Assembly (NCBI GenBank): GCA_014804225.1
Contig: JAAVAF010000023.1
Location: 1-24,885 of the forward strand
Direction of reading: 5' to 3'
Length of the DNA stretch: 24,885 nt
DNA from: Lachnospiraceae bacterium
GTDB lineage: Bacteria; Bacillota; Clostridia; Lachnospirales; Lachnospiraceae
In this document: positions 14,251 to 23,372 of the stretch, in pieces
How the letters are laid out: each line of letters begins with the position of its first letter
Numbering within the stretch: the first letter of the stretch is position 1
The notes under the pieces: generated by a model
What the model was told of the DNA's origin: nothing
What the model saw: the letters and a program-made list of their open reading frames with translations, nothing else
The model's database searches: none
Position numbers and translations under genes: made by a program

Positions 14251-17040
14251 ATGGCATCGGCATCAGGTAAAAGTACATCAAAAAGCAGAACAAATAAGGG
14301 TACAACAAAAAATACAGGAAAACGAACGACAGGTACAAGCACGAGAAAGAATGTAAGCACAAGCGGAGGCAGAAGAAACGACGTTGATATGGCGGTGAAA
14401 AATGAAGTCATGCTGATCGTGATTTTTGCAATTGCGATTTTTACGTTTCTGTGTGTGATAGGGCTTATTCACGGTACGGCTGCAAATGCGATTCGAAATG
14501 CGATGTTTGGCATTTTCGGACTTTTGGCATATGCAGTGCCTGTGATCGTCTTTTTAGGATTTGCATTTGGCATTTCCAACAGGGGAAACACGGTCGCTGT
14601 GGTAAAGCTTGTGAGCGGCGTTGTACTTGTGTTTTTGATTGGGATTCTTGCCTATATGCTGGCGAAACAGAATGAGGATATTATCAGCAGCTCAGTTATA
14701 AAAGAGCTTTATTTGAGTTCTAGGGATAAACGCAATGGCGGCGGCGTATTGTTCGGACTTTTGGCATATGGACTGTATAAAATGATTGGCTTTGGCGGAA
14801 CACTTTTTGTCGTGTTTGTGCTCGCAATTATTTCCATTGTTTTTATTACGGAAAAGAGCTTTCTTTCGGGCGTGAAAAAGGGCAGCGCATATCTGATTGA
14901 GTCGGCAAAGGAGGAGACAATCAGAATGCGGGAGTACCGTGAATCGCTTCGTGAGGAATATGATGAGGAATTGGAAGCGTATGAGGAGGAGGAAGAGCCG
15001 GAGGAGACGCCGCGAAGGGTTGACAAAAAGACAAGGGGCGTTATGCCAAGTGCAGCGATGAATTTAAAGGCGGCAAAAACCGCGGAGAATGCAAATCCGA
15101 TTAAACGGGATATTCATGAGATAACCATTTTAGACGATGCGTCGGAGGTTGTTGAGGAGGATATCAGTGTAAAGCCGCTAGGTGTTGATGGTGCTGCGAC
15201 GGAGCGCTTTTTTGCAGACAGTATTCCGGAGGAGGCGTTTCCGGAAGAAGCGATGTTTGAGGAACCGGTCTTTGAAGAGCAAGCCTTCGAGGATCCTGTT
15301 TTGGAAGAACCGTTTTTGGAGGACAATTCTTTTGATGATATGTTTGCGGAAGAGGATTCGCAAACGGACGTGTTTCAAAAAGATGATTTTTTTGCGGATG
15401 ATGATTTTGTGCAGATTGACGCAGAGGCATTGGAACACATGCCGGAGCCTATGACGGAGCATACTGTGCCTGAGAAAAAAGAGACGGAGTTTCTAAAGGC
15501 GGATGAACCAGAGGAAGCGGCAGAGATTGACTTTTCTCAAGCGCAAGCGCTGCAGCCGGAAAGGAAGTATGAATTCCCACCGATAAACTTGTTAAAGAAA
15601 GGCGACGGGAAAAAGGGCGATTCGTCAAATCAATTAAAGGAAACAGCACTAAAATTGCAGCAGACGTTGCAGACTTTTGGCGTAAAAGTAACGATTACGG
15701 AAATCAGCCAAGGTCCGTCGGTTACAAGGTATGAGATGCAGCCGGAGCAGGGGGTGAAGGTAAGTAAGATTGTCGGACTTGCGGACGATATCAAACTAAA
15801 CCTTGCGGCTACGGACATTCGTATCGAGGCGCCGATTCCCGGTAAACCGGCAGTCGGTATCGAGGTTCCCAATAAGGAAAACAGCGCTGTGGCATTGCGC
15901 GATTTGCTGGAAACGGATACGTTTCAAACGTTTCCGTCCAATCTTGCATTTGCAGTGGGAAAGGATATCGCGGGACAGCCGGTTGTGACGGATATTGCAA
16001 AGATGCCGCACGTATTGATTGCGGGTGCGACCGGATCGGGCAAATCGGTGTGTATCAACACGATTATTATGAGTATTTTATATAAGGCAGACCCGTCGGA
16101 CGTAAAACTGATCATGATTGATCCGAAGGTGGTGGAGTTGAGTGTATACAACGGGATTCCACATTTGATGATACCGGTTGTCACAGATCCGAAAAAGGCG
16201 TCGGCTGCCCTGAATTGGGGCGTGACAGAGATGGACGACCGATATCGGAAGTTTGCGGAGCTTGGCGTGCGCGATTTGAAAGGCTACAATAAGGCGGCAG
16301 AAAGCGGAAAACTTTTCCCCGACGGACAGCCTGTTCAAAAGATGCCCCAAATCCTCATTATTGTCGACGAGCTTGCTGATTTGATGATGGTTGCTTCGGG
16401 CGAGGTTGAGGCGAGTATTTGCCGTCTGGCACAGCTTGCAAGAGCCTGTGGAATTCATCTGGTGATTGCAACACAAAGACCATCTGTGGACGTTATTACG
16501 GGACTCATTAAGGCAAATATGCCGAGCCGTATCGCTTTTAGTGTGTCGAGTGGCGTGGATTCGCGTACAATCCTTGACATGAACGGCGCGGAAAAATTGT
16601 TGGGTAAGGGCGATATGCTATTCTATCCGCAAGGCTATCCGAAGCCGGCAAGAGTACAGGGCGCGTTTGTGTCGGATTCCGAAGTTTCTGACGTGGTTGA
16701 TTTCCTGAAAAATCAGATGCTCGGAAATAATACATATAACAGTGAAATTGAGGATAAAATCAAGACAATGCAGAGCGCGGGCGGTGCGTCCGGCGCAGCG
16801 GCAGGCGGCGCAAATGATACGGATGCGTATTTTGCGGACGCAGGCAAATTTGTGATTGAGAAAGACAAAGCGTCCATCGGAATGTTGCAAAGAGTGTTTA
16901 AGATTGGCTTTAACAGGGCAGCGCGCATTGTTGATCAGCTTGAGGAAGCGGGCGTTGTTGGAGCCGAGGAGGGCACGAAACCGCGGCGCATTCTGATGAG
17001 CATGGAGCAGTTTGAAAATTATCTTGAAGAACATGGTTAA
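14251..17040 (+). CDS. ftsK: FtsK/SpoIIIE-type DNA translocase
   Basis: A 929-residue septum-associated DNA pump that clears chromosomes from the closing division site or forespore. The N-terminus is basic and Ser/Thr-rich (1-50), followed by about four membrane segments (roughly 52-200). A long acidic linker follows at about 225-450. The motor domain has Walker A GATGSGKSVCIN (Lys598) and Walker B ILIIVDELADLM (Asp706, Glu707). It continues with ATQRPSVDVITGLIKANMPSRI and a C-terminal gamma winged-helix (about 860-929) that reads directing DNA sequences. Length is normal for SpoIIIE/FtsK. The start has AGGAAGGA at 14239-14246. Inside the linker, 332-366 is a run of seven acidic pentapeptides. 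FtsK and SpoIIIE cannot be told apart on sequence. Confidence 0.95.
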   Translation: MASASGKSTSKSRTNKGTTKNTGKRTTGTSTRKNVSTSGGRRNDVDMAVKNEVMLIVIFAIAIFTFLCVIGLIHGTAANAIRNAMFGIFGLLAYAVPVIVFLGFAFGISNRGNTVAVVKLVSGVVLVFLIGILAYMLAKQNEDIISSSVIKELYLSSRDKRNGGGVLFGLLAYGLYKMIGFGGTLFVVFVLAIISIVFITEKSFLSGVKKGSAYLIESAKEETIRMREYRESLREEYDEELEAYEEEEEPEETPRRVDKKTRGVMPSAAMNLKAAKTAENANPIKRDIHEITILDDASEVVEEDISVKPLGVDGAATERFFADSIPEEAFPEEAMFEEPVFEEQAFEDPVLEEPFLEDNSFDDMFAEEDSQTDVFQKDDFFADDDFVQIDAEALEHMPEPMTEHTVPEKKETEFLKADEPEEAAEIDFSQAQALQPERKYEFPPINLLKKGDGKKGDSSNQLKETALKLQQTLQTFGVKVTITEISQGPSVTRYEMQPEQGVKVSKIVGLADDIKLNLAATDIRIEAPIPGKPAVGIEVPNKENSAVALRDLLETDTFQTFPSNLAFAVGKDIAGQPVVTDIAKMPHVLIAGATGSGKSVCINTIIMSILYKADPSDVKLIMIDPKVVELSVYNGIPHLMIPVVTDPKKASAALNWGVTEMDDRYRKFAELGVRDLKGYNKAAESGKLFPDGQPVQKMPQILIIVDELADLMMVASGEVEASICRLAQLARACGIHLVIATQRPSVDVITGLIKANMPSRIAFSVSSGVDSRTILDMNGAEKLLGKGDMLFYPQGYPKPARVQGAFVSDSEVSDVVDFLKNQMLGNNTYNSEIEDKIKTMQSAGGASGAAAGGANDTDAYFADAGKFVIEKDKASIGMLQRVFKIGFNRAARIVDQLEEAGVVGAEEGTKPRRILMSMEQFENYLEEHG
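15244..15348 (+). repeat. 15-bp coding repeats (acidic pentapeptides) in the FtsK linker
   Basis: Seven in-frame 15-bp units encode EEAMF, EEPVF, EEQAF, EDPVL, EEPFL, EDNSF and DDMFA. The pattern (E/D)(E/D)xx(F/L) is kept while codons differ, so the repeat is old or held by selection. Confidence 0.8.
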
Positions 17041-17102
17041 ACTGTGTTATCCTAAAAAGAAAAGCTAGAATTTGTGAAAACGTGGAAAAGAGGAGATTTT
17101 AC

Positions 17103-18773
17103 ATGAAATCGGACATAGAAATTGCGCAAAATGCAAAAATGCTCCCGATTACAGAGGTGGCAAAGGAACTTGATATAGATGCGGATGACTTGGAACTGTA
17201 CGGAAAATATAAGGCAAAGATATCTGATAATTTTTTAACAAAGATAAAGAACAACAAAGACGGAAAGTTGATTCTGGTGACGGCGATTAACCCGACGCCC
17301 GCAGGGGAAGGAAAGACGACGACAAGCGTCGGTTTGGGTCAGGCGCTCGGAAAGCTTGGGAAAAAGGCAGTGATTGCGCTGAGAGAGCCTTCTCTTGGCC
17401 CTTGTTTTGGTGTCAAGGGCGGTGCAGCAGGCGGCGGAATGTCGCAGCTTGTGCCAATGGAGGATTTGAACCTACATTTTACAGGTGATTTTCATGCGAT
17501 TACGGCGGCAAATAATCTCTGTGCGGCGCTGCTTGACAATCATATTCATCAGGGGAATGAGCTAAATATAGATTCTCGTCAAATCGTGTGGAAACGCTGT
17601 CTTGATATGAATGACAGGGTGCTTCGCAATATTGTTGTCGGAATGGGCGGTAAGATCGACGGCTTTGTGAGAGAGGATCACTTTGTGATTACGGTTGCGT
17701 CGGAGATTATGGCGGTGTTATGTCTGGCAGAGGATATGAATGACCTAAAGAAGCGCCTTGACAGAATGATTGTCGCATATACCTACGACGGCGAGCCTGT
17801 AACAGCGGGACAGCTTAAGGCAACAGGAGCGATGGCTGCGCTTTTAAAGGATGCGATAAAGCCCAATCTCATACAGACGCTTGAGCATACACCCGCGATT
17901 GTGCATGGCGGGCCGTTTGCCAATATTGCGCATGGCTGTAACAGTGTGCGCGCGACAAAGGCTGCGCTGAAAATGGCAGATTACGTGGTGACGGAAGCCG
18001 GTTTTGGCGCGGATTTGGGAGCGGAGAAGTTTTTTGACATCAAGTGTCGTCAGGCGGGACTTTCGCCGGATGCCGTGGTACTTGTCGCGACAATCAGAGC
18101 GCTCAAATATAACGGGGGTGTTTCCAAAAACAGTCTTGACACGGAAAATCTTGCCGCGCTTGAGCGTGGAATTGTCAATTTGGAAAAGCATATTGAAAAT
18201 CTACATAAATTTGGAGTGCCGGTTGTTGTGACACTCAATGCGTTTGTGTCCGATACACAGGCTGAGATTGATTTTGTAAAGAAATTCTGTAATGACAGAA
18301 ACTGTGACTTTGCAATTTCCAAGGTTTGGGAAAAGGGCGGTGAAGGCGGAATCGATCTTGCAAATGCCGTGCTGAATACGTTGGAAACAAAGGAGAGTCA
18401 TTTTGCTCCAATCTATGGAACCCATCTTAGTATTGTGGAGAAAATTATCCGCATTTCGAAGGCAATCTACGGTGCGCAGGGTGTCGCGTTTGCGTCCGCT
18501 GCAGTAAAACAGATTGAAAAACTGGAAAAAATGGGATTTGGAAAGCTGCCAATTTGTATGGCAAAAAATCAGTATTCGCTCTCCGATGACCCGACACTTT
18601 TAGGACGCCCCAAAGGATTTACCATCAATGTAAGAGAGGTATATGTGTCTGCGGGAGCGGGATTTATTGTAGCGCTTACGGGGGCCGTGATGACGATGCC
18701 CGGACTTCCGAAGGAGCCGGCGGCATATAATATTGATGTGACAAATGAAAGTTTAATTACCGGATTGTTTTAG
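17103..18773 (+). CDS. fhs: Formate--tetrahydrofolate ligase
   Basis: A 556-residue enzyme that makes 10-formyl-THF from formate, THF and ATP, for one-carbon metabolism (and the methyl branch of the Wood-Ljungdahl pathway where present). The ATP-binding loop is PTPAGEGKTTTSVGLG (Lys71). Further motifs are REPSLGPCFGVKGGAAGGG, HFTGDFHAITAANNL, HGGPFANIAHGCNS, TEAGFGADLGAEKF and MPGLPKEPAA near the end, all family signatures. Length is standard. The start is ATG 17103, with GAGGAG at 17090-17095; the in-frame GTG at 17082 lies before that site. It is 62 nt after ftsK with no visible terminator. The stop codon overlaps the ribosome site of the next gene. Whether a full acetogenic pathway exists cannot be seen here. 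Confidence 0.96.
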   Translation: MKSDIEIAQNAKMLPITEVAKELDIDADDLELYGKYKAKISDNFLTKIKNNKDGKLILVTAINPTPAGEGKTTTSVGLGQALGKLGKKAVIALREPSLGPCFGVKGGAAGGGMSQLVPMEDLNLHFTGDFHAITAANNLCAALLDNHIHQGNELNIDSRQIVWKRCLDMNDRVLRNIVVGMGGKIDGFVREDHFVITVASEIMAVLCLAEDMNDLKKRLDRMIVAYTYDGEPVTAGQLKATGAMAALLKDAIKPNLIQTLEHTPAIVHGGPFANIAHGCNSVRATKAALKMADYVVTEAGFGADLGAEKFFDIKCRQAGLSPDAVVLVATIRALKYNGGVSKNSLDTENLAALERGIVNLEKHIENLHKFGVPVVVTLNAFVSDTQAEIDFVKKFCNDRNCDFAISKVWEKGGEGGIDLANAVLNTLETKESHFAPIYGTHLSIVEKIIRISKAIYGAQGVAFASAAVKQIEKLEKMGFGKLPICMAKNQYSLSDDPTLLGRPKGFTINVREVYVSAGAGFIVALTGAVMTMPGLPKEPAAYNIDVTNESLITGLF

Positions 18774-18788
18774 AGGAGTCCATAAAAC

Positions 18789-20276
18789 ATGAAATGTCCA
18801 AAATGTGGAAATCAACTTTCGGAGGGAAAACTGCTTTGTGAAAAATGCGGTGAGGAAGTAAAGTATGTTCCGGACTTTGACATAGAGCTTGAGCATGAAC
18901 TAAGAAAATCAATATCTTCTATTATGGAGGAGCTTGCCGAGAAAGAGCCTGAAAAAGACGAGGAGAAGGGCTTTGAAACGGAAGATTTAAAAGATAAGTT
19001 CAGCGACTATTTTCCAAAGAAACAGATTGGTTTTTTGAAAAATAAAAAGAGAATGATAGTTATTACAATAACTGCTGTTATGATAATATCGGTAGGTGTA
19101 GCCGGAGTGACAGGATTTGCAAAGCTTTCTAAGCAGAGAGAGAACTCGTATGACTATCAATATGAAAAAGCGGTTGAATGTGCCCAAATGGAGCAGTATG
19201 ACGAGGCGATCGGTTATCTTGAGAGGGCGCTTGCAATTGATGCTTCGCAGATTGATGCAAGATTTCTGTTAGCACAATATTATGACGAAAGTGGTATGCG
19301 CACGAGTGCAGTTTCCGTATTAAATGAGATTCTTGTGCAAAAGCCGGATTATCCTAGACGTGACGAAGTATATGATGCGCTTTTTACGATTTATGAGGAG
19401 GACCAAAACTACGAGGAGTTGGGAAGCGCTCTTGTATCGTGCGATGTAGCAAGAATTGTTTCAAAGTATAACAAATATGCTGCGCTGCCTCCCGAATTTA
19501 ACAAAGAGGGTGGAGCATATGAGGAAATCATATCCATCACGCTTGCGGGAAACACGTTGGGAACGGTGTATTACACCATAGACGGCACGGAGCCTACGCG
19601 CAGTTCTTCTGTGTATGAAACGCCGATTCTTTTAGAGTCCGGGATCTATACAATACGCGCGATGTTTGTAATTACATATGACATTGAGAGTGAGATTGTA
19701 TCGCAGACGTATGAGATTAATTTATTGGTTCCGGAAAGCCCGGTAGTTAATCTTGACAGTGGTACATACGATGAGCCAGAGTTAATTGAAGTCTATCACA
19801 ATGACGATACCAAAATCTATTATACGACAGATGGAAGTACGCCCGATAAGAACAGCAACAAATACAATAATCCAATTGAGATGCCTTACGGCATGAGCAA
19901 TTTTTCCTTTATTGCGATTGGCAGCTCGGGGGGAAGCAGTGAGGTTGTCAGCAGAAGCTATCAACTGAATGTGGAAGCAAATTTTGACACAGAGATTGCG
20001 ATTCAGGTGCTTACAAACCATCTTGTGGCAAGCGGAAAACTGCTAAATACGGGAGGAAATGTTACGGACAGACTCGGATATAACCAATACAGAGTGCAAA
20101 CAGTCGTAAAAGTTGAGGAGCAGTTGTATTATATTGTGTACGAGGAATATATGGACACGACAGGCAGCGTGCATGACACGAACAATATATATGCGATAGA
20201 TGTAAACACTGCCGATTTGTACAAGGCATACAAGATTGATGAAGGAACGTACCATTTGAATCCATTTGATGAATAA
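18789..20276 (+). CDS. Zinc-ribbon / membrane / TPR protein with chitobiase-C-like domains
   Basis: A 495-residue protein of unknown role. The N-terminal zinc ribbon has Cys3, Cys6, Cys17 and Cys20. An acidic, charged cytosolic segment follows to about 85. KNKKR precedes one membrane helix (about 89-111), implying N-in/C-out. Outside are TPR-like helices (about 118-215, e.g. QYDEAIGYLERALAIDASQ). Two chitobiase/hexosaminidase C-terminal-like domains follow (about 235-317 and 318-400; YYTIDGTEP and YYTTDGSTP), then a C-terminal domain of about 95 residues with YYIVYEEY and NIYAIDVNTADLYKAYKI. The ribosome site AGAGGAG overlaps the fhs stop, so it is translated in the fhs operon. I can name domains but not a function; a cell-surface binding or sensing role is inference. 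Confidence 0.8.
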   Translation: MKCPKCGNQLSEGKLLCEKCGEEVKYVPDFDIELEHELRKSISSIMEELAEKEPEKDEEKGFETEDLKDKFSDYFPKKQIGFLKNKKRMIVITITAVMIISVGVAGVTGFAKLSKQRENSYDYQYEKAVECAQMEQYDEAIGYLERALAIDASQIDARFLLAQYYDESGMRTSAVSVLNEILVQKPDYPRRDEVYDALFTIYEEDQNYEELGSALVSCDVARIVSKYNKYAALPPEFNKEGGAYEEIISITLAGNTLGTVYYTIDGTEPTRSSSVYETPILLESGIYTIRAMFVITYDIESEIVSQTYEINLLVPESPVVNLDSGTYDEPELIEVYHNDDTKIYYTTDGSTPDKNSNKYNNPIEMPYGMSNFSFIAIGSSGGSSEVVSRSYQLNVEANFDTEIAIQVLTNHLVASGKLLNTGGNVTDRLGYNQYRVQTVVKVEEQLYYIVYEEYMDTTGSVHDTNNIYAIDVNTADLYKAYKIDEGTYHLNPFDE

Positions 20277-20312
20277 TGGTTGAAATGATATGCATTTTCC
20301 TTTACAATAAAA

Positions 20313-20407
20313 AACGCAAGCTCGGCAGCTTGCGTTCAAAGAATTTGCTTTACAAATTCTTTCTTGAATATCATTACAATTGTCGCAATTTCCTATAGGA
20401 TAAAAAT
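20313..20407. repeat. Dispersed double-hairpin element, copy 3
   Basis: AACGCAAGCT-cggc-AGCTTGCGTT (20313-20336), then AAAGAATTTGC-ttt-ACAAATTCTTT (20338-20362; one G to A change weakens the closing pair). The tail contains tgtcgcaattt and aggataa, shared with copy 1. It sits 36 nt after the stop of the preceding gene and probably ends that operon. Confidence 0.85.
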
Positions 20408-20450
20408 AGGTGTGTGAAAAAAATAACAAGAAAGGAACGGTGATTTTCTA

Positions 20451-21338
20451 ATGTACAAAATTTTAGAAGCCAGAGAACTGACTACTAACATCTATTTGAT
20501 GGTAGTGGAAGCTCCGCGTGTGGCAAAAAACTGTAACCCGGGGCAATTTGTAATTGTAAGAATGGATAAAGATGGAGAGCGTATTCCGCTTACCATCTGT
20601 GATTATGATAGAGGAAAGGGCACTGTTACGATTGTATTTCAGTCAGTGGGAGCGGAAACGGGAAGAATGGCTGACTTAAAGACCGGCGACGCATTCCATG
20701 ATTTTGTAGGACCGCTCGGACGCGCATCGGAGCTTGTGGACGAGGATAAAGAAACGCTTGCAAAGAAGAAAATTTTGTTTGTAGCAGGCGGCGTTGGAAC
20801 CGCTCCTGTTTATCCGCAGGTAAAATGGCTTCATGAGAACGGCATCAATGCAGATGTCATTGTCGGCGCAAAAAATAAGGATCTTCTGATTCTGGAAAAG
20901 GAGATGGAGGCTGTTGCAGGAAATCTTTATGTGACAACAGATGATGGTTCCTATGGACGCAAGGGTATGGTAACACAGACGATTCAGGACTTGGTTGATG
21001 AGGGCAAACAGTATGATGTCTGTATCGCAATCGGTCCGATGATTATGATGAAGTTTGTTTGCAAGCTTACGAAAGAGCTTGGGATTCCGACGGTTGTGAG
21101 CCTCAATCCGATTATGGTTGATGGTACGGGAATGTGCGGTGCCTGCCGTGTGACGGTTGGAAGCGAGGTTAAGTTTGCGTGTGTAGACGGTCCGGAGTTT
21201 GACGGACATCTTGTAAATTTTGATGAGGCGATGAAGCGTCAGCAGATTTACAAGACGCAGGAGGGCAGAGCGATGCTCAGATTACAAGAGGGCGACACGC
21301 ATCACGGCGGTTGCGGCAATTGCGGAGGTGACAAATAA
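20451..21338 (+). CDS. nfnA: NfnA: ferredoxin-NADP oxidoreductase (bifurcating), small subunit
   Basis: A 295-residue flavoprotein of the dihydroorotate-dehydrogenase-electron-transfer type, the small subunit of NADH-dependent reduced ferredoxin:NADP+ oxidoreductase. FAD-binding RIPLT (44-48) and NAD-binding VAGGVGTAP (111-119) are clear. A [2Fe-2S] site is formed by Cys229, Cys232 and Cys244, with Asp224 at the position of the unusual aspartate ligand reported for Thermotoga Nfn. The end HHGGCGNCGG is Cys-rich. The gene overlaps nfnB by one base (TAATG), as expected for a tight two-subunit complex. The ribosome site is GGTGA at 20439-20443 or AAAGGA at 20431. Alone it would be called a glutamate-synthase-associated or sulfide-dehydrogenase subunit; the pair makes Nfn most likely. 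Confidence 0.88.
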   Translation: MYKILEARELTTNIYLMVVEAPRVAKNCNPGQFVIVRMDKDGERIPLTICDYDRGKGTVTIVFQSVGAETGRMADLKTGDAFHDFVGPLGRASELVDEDKETLAKKKILFVAGGVGTAPVYPQVKWLHENGINADVIVGAKNKDLLILEKEMEAVAGNLYVTTDDGSYGRKGMVTQTIQDLVDEGKQYDVCIAIGPMIMMKFVCKLTKELGIPTVVSLNPIMVDGTGMCGACRVTVGSEVKFACVDGPEFDGHLVNFDEAMKRQQIYKTQEGRAMLRLQEGDTHHGGCGNCGGDK

Positions 21339-22723
21339 TGGACGTTTTAAAGAAGATCCCTGTAAGAGAACAGGAAGCAGCTGTAAGAGCAAAGAATTTT
21401 GACGAGGTATGTCTCGGATATAATAAGGAAGAAGCGATGGAGGAGGCTGTGCGCTGCATTAACTGTAAAAACGCGCAGTGCATCAAGGGCTGCCCCGTTG
21501 CGATCAACATTCCGGCTTTTATTGAGCAGGTGAAGGACGGAAACATTGAGGAGGCTTATAAGGTAATCAGTGAGTCATCATCACTTCCTGCTGTATGCGG
21601 ACGTGTATGTCCTCAGGAAAGCCAGTGTGAAGGAAAGTGTATCAGAGGTATCAAGGGCGACCCGATTTCAATCGGAAAGCTAGAGCGTTTTGTGGCTGAC
21701 TGGGCGAGCGAAAACGGAATCAAGCCCACACCTGCAAAGGAGAAAAACGGAAAGAAAGTTGCGGTCATCGGTTCTGGTCCTGCTGGTCTTACCTGTGCGG
21801 GCGATTTGGCAAAGCTTGGATATGACGTGACAATTTTTGAGGCGCTTCACGAGGCGGGCGGAGTACTCGTTTATGGTATTCCGGAATTTCGACTTCCGAA
21901 AGAGGATGTTGTGGCGAAAGAAATTGCAAATGTGGAGTCGCTTGGCGTAAAGATTGAAAAGAATGTAATTATCGGTAAGTCGATTACGATTGATGAGTTG
22001 ATGGAGGAAGAGGGCTTTGAGGCGGTATTTATCGGTTCGGGCGCGGGACTTCCGAAGTTTATGGGAATTCCTGGAGAGAACGCAAACGGTGTATTCTCCG
22101 CAAATGAGTATCTGACAAGAAGCAATCTGATGAAGGCGTTTGACGAGAACTCAAATACCCCCATTATGCGCGGCAAAAAGGTTGCGGTTGTCGGCGGCGG
22201 AAATGTTGCGATGGACGCAGCAAGAACGGCGCTTCGACTTGGAGCGGAAGTACATATTGTCTATAGAAGAAGTGAGGAAGAATTGCCGGCAAGAGTGGAA
22301 GAAGTGCATCACGCAAAAGAAGAGGGTATTATCTTTGACTTGTTGACAAATCCTGTAGAGATTTTAGAGGACGAAAACAATTGGGTAAGAGGCATGAAGT
22401 GTATCAAAATGGAGCTTGGAGAGCCCGACGCGTCAGGCAGAAGAAGACCTGTCGAGGTTCCTGGAAGTGAGTTTGAGATGGAACTTGATACGGTAATCAT
22501 GTCGCTTGGAACGTCACCGAATCCGCTGATTTCGTCTACGACAGAGGGATTGGAAACAAACAAGTGGAAGTGCATTGTAGCGGACGAGGAGTTTGGAAAG
22601 ACAACAAAAGAGGGCGTCTTTGCAGGCGGAGATGCAGTTACGGGTGCGGCTACGGTTATTCTTGCGATGGGCGCTGGAAAAGCTGCGGCAAAGGGCATTC
22701 ATGAATATCTATCAAATAAATAA
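21338..22723 (+). CDS. nfnB: NfnB: ferredoxin-NADP oxidoreductase (bifurcating), large subunit (GltA-like)
   Basis: A 461-residue homologue of the glutamate synthase small subunit. Two [4Fe-4S] sites come from Cys40/43/48/52 and Cys87/91/97/101. The FAD loop is VIGSGPAGL (143-151), and the NADPH loop is VVGGGNVAMDAA followed by VYRRS. The C-terminal FAGGDAVTGAATVILAMGAG closes the FAD fold. With NfnA it couples NADH and reduced ferredoxin to make two NADPH (or the reverse) by flavin-based bifurcation in anaerobes. The start overlaps the nfnA stop. No large glutamate synthase subunit gene is nearby, which argues against a GltBD role. GltA is the older name for such proteins. Confidence 0.9.
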   Translation: MDVLKKIPVREQEAAVRAKNFDEVCLGYNKEEAMEEAVRCINCKNAQCIKGCPVAINIPAFIEQVKDGNIEEAYKVISESSSLPAVCGRVCPQESQCEGKCIRGIKGDPISIGKLERFVADWASENGIKPTPAKEKNGKKVAVIGSGPAGLTCAGDLAKLGYDVTIFEALHEAGGVLVYGIPEFRLPKEDVVAKEIANVESLGVKIEKNVIIGKSITIDELMEEEGFEAVFIGSGAGLPKFMGIPGENANGVFSANEYLTRSNLMKAFDENSNTPIMRGKKVAVVGGGNVAMDAARTALRLGAEVHIVYRRSEEELPARVEEVHHAKEEGIIFDLLTNPVEILEDENNWVRGMKCIKMELGEPDASGRRRPVEVPGSEFEMELDTVIMSLGTSPNPLISSTTEGLETNKWKCIVADEEFGKTTKEGVFAGGDAVTGAATVILAMGAGKAAAKGIHEYLSNK

Positions 22724-22761
22724 TTTGCGGATTCAAAAAGGTTTATTAGGATAAATGGCTA

Positions 22762-22800
22762 AGGCAGAGGACTTTAAAACTCTGCCTATGCGCTTTTATT
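22762..22800 (+). terminator. Probable terminator after nfnAB
   Basis: AGGCAGAG (22762-22769) and CTCTGCCT (22780-22787) form a perfect 8-bp stem. A short T-rich stretch (CTTTTATT) follows after a few bases. The T tract is imperfect. Confidence 0.5.
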
Positions 22801-22850
22801 AGTAGAAATTATAAGATCTATGCGGAGCTTTTTGATAATGGTGGATAAGA

Positions 22851-23330
22851 ATGAATATAACGCTTGTGGCAGTAGGGAAAGTTAAGGAAGGATATTTTCG
22901 GGATGCGATAGCAGAGTACCAAAAACGGCTTTCGAGGTATTGCAGGCTTGAGTTGATTGAAGTGGCGGATGAGAAGACGCCGGATAAAGCGCCGGAGGCA
23001 TTAGAGAGTTTGATAAAGCAGAAGGAAGCGGAACGAATCCTCAAAAATGTGAAAGAGGATGCTTATTGTATTGCACTTGCTATTGACGGGAAAAAGTATG
23101 ATTCTGTTTCACTTTCCAAGCATCTTGATCAGCTTGCGCTTTCGGGAAAAAGCAGTATTGTGTTTGTCATCGGAGGTTCGCTTGGATTGCATCAGGATGT
23201 TATCAAAAGGGCTGATGAAACACTCAGCTTTTCGGATATGACATTTCCGCATCAGTTGATGCGTGTTATTCTTTTGGAACAGTTGTACCGGTGTTATCGG
23301 ATCAGTAATCATGAGCCGTATCATAAGTAA
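22851..23330 (+). CDS. rlmH: 23S rRNA (pseudouridine1915-N3)-methyltransferase RlmH
   Basis: A 159-residue SPOUT-class enzyme that methylates pseudouridine 1915 of 23S rRNA, using SAM, on assembled ribosomes. MNITLVAVGKVKEGYFRDAI opens the protein. The knot has FVIGGSLGLHQDV (SAM site) and LSFSDMTFPHQLMRVILLEQLYR, and the end HEPYHK is the expected C-terminus. Full length. The ribosome site is GGTGG at 22840-22844. A GTG right after the stop is not taken as the start of the next gene. Confidence 0.96.
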   Translation: MNITLVAVGKVKEGYFRDAIAEYQKRLSRYCRLELIEVADEKTPDKAPEALESLIKQKEAERILKNVKEDAYCIALAIDGKKYDSVSLSKHLDQLALSGKSSIVFVIGGSLGLHQDVIKRADETLSFSDMTFPHQLMRVILLEQLYRCYRISNHEPYHK

Positions 23331-23372
23331 GTGTGGTTCAAGAACAGAAGCAACATAGTTGGGGTTATGTTT

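Noticed and set aside
14069..14356. 95-codon + strand frame overlapping the ftsK start
   Set aside because: It runs through the ftsK promoter and leader into the ftsK coding region in another frame, has no ribosome site, and the composition looks non-coding.
15164..15462. Long minus-strand frames opposite the FtsK linker
   Set aside because: They are by-products of the repetitive acidic codons of ftsK; several overlapping frames are open at once and none has a start site.
23331..23372. GTG 23331 start for the permuted-papain-like protein
   Set aside because: It directly follows the rlmH stop without a ribosome site; the ATG at 23373 has one at good spacing.
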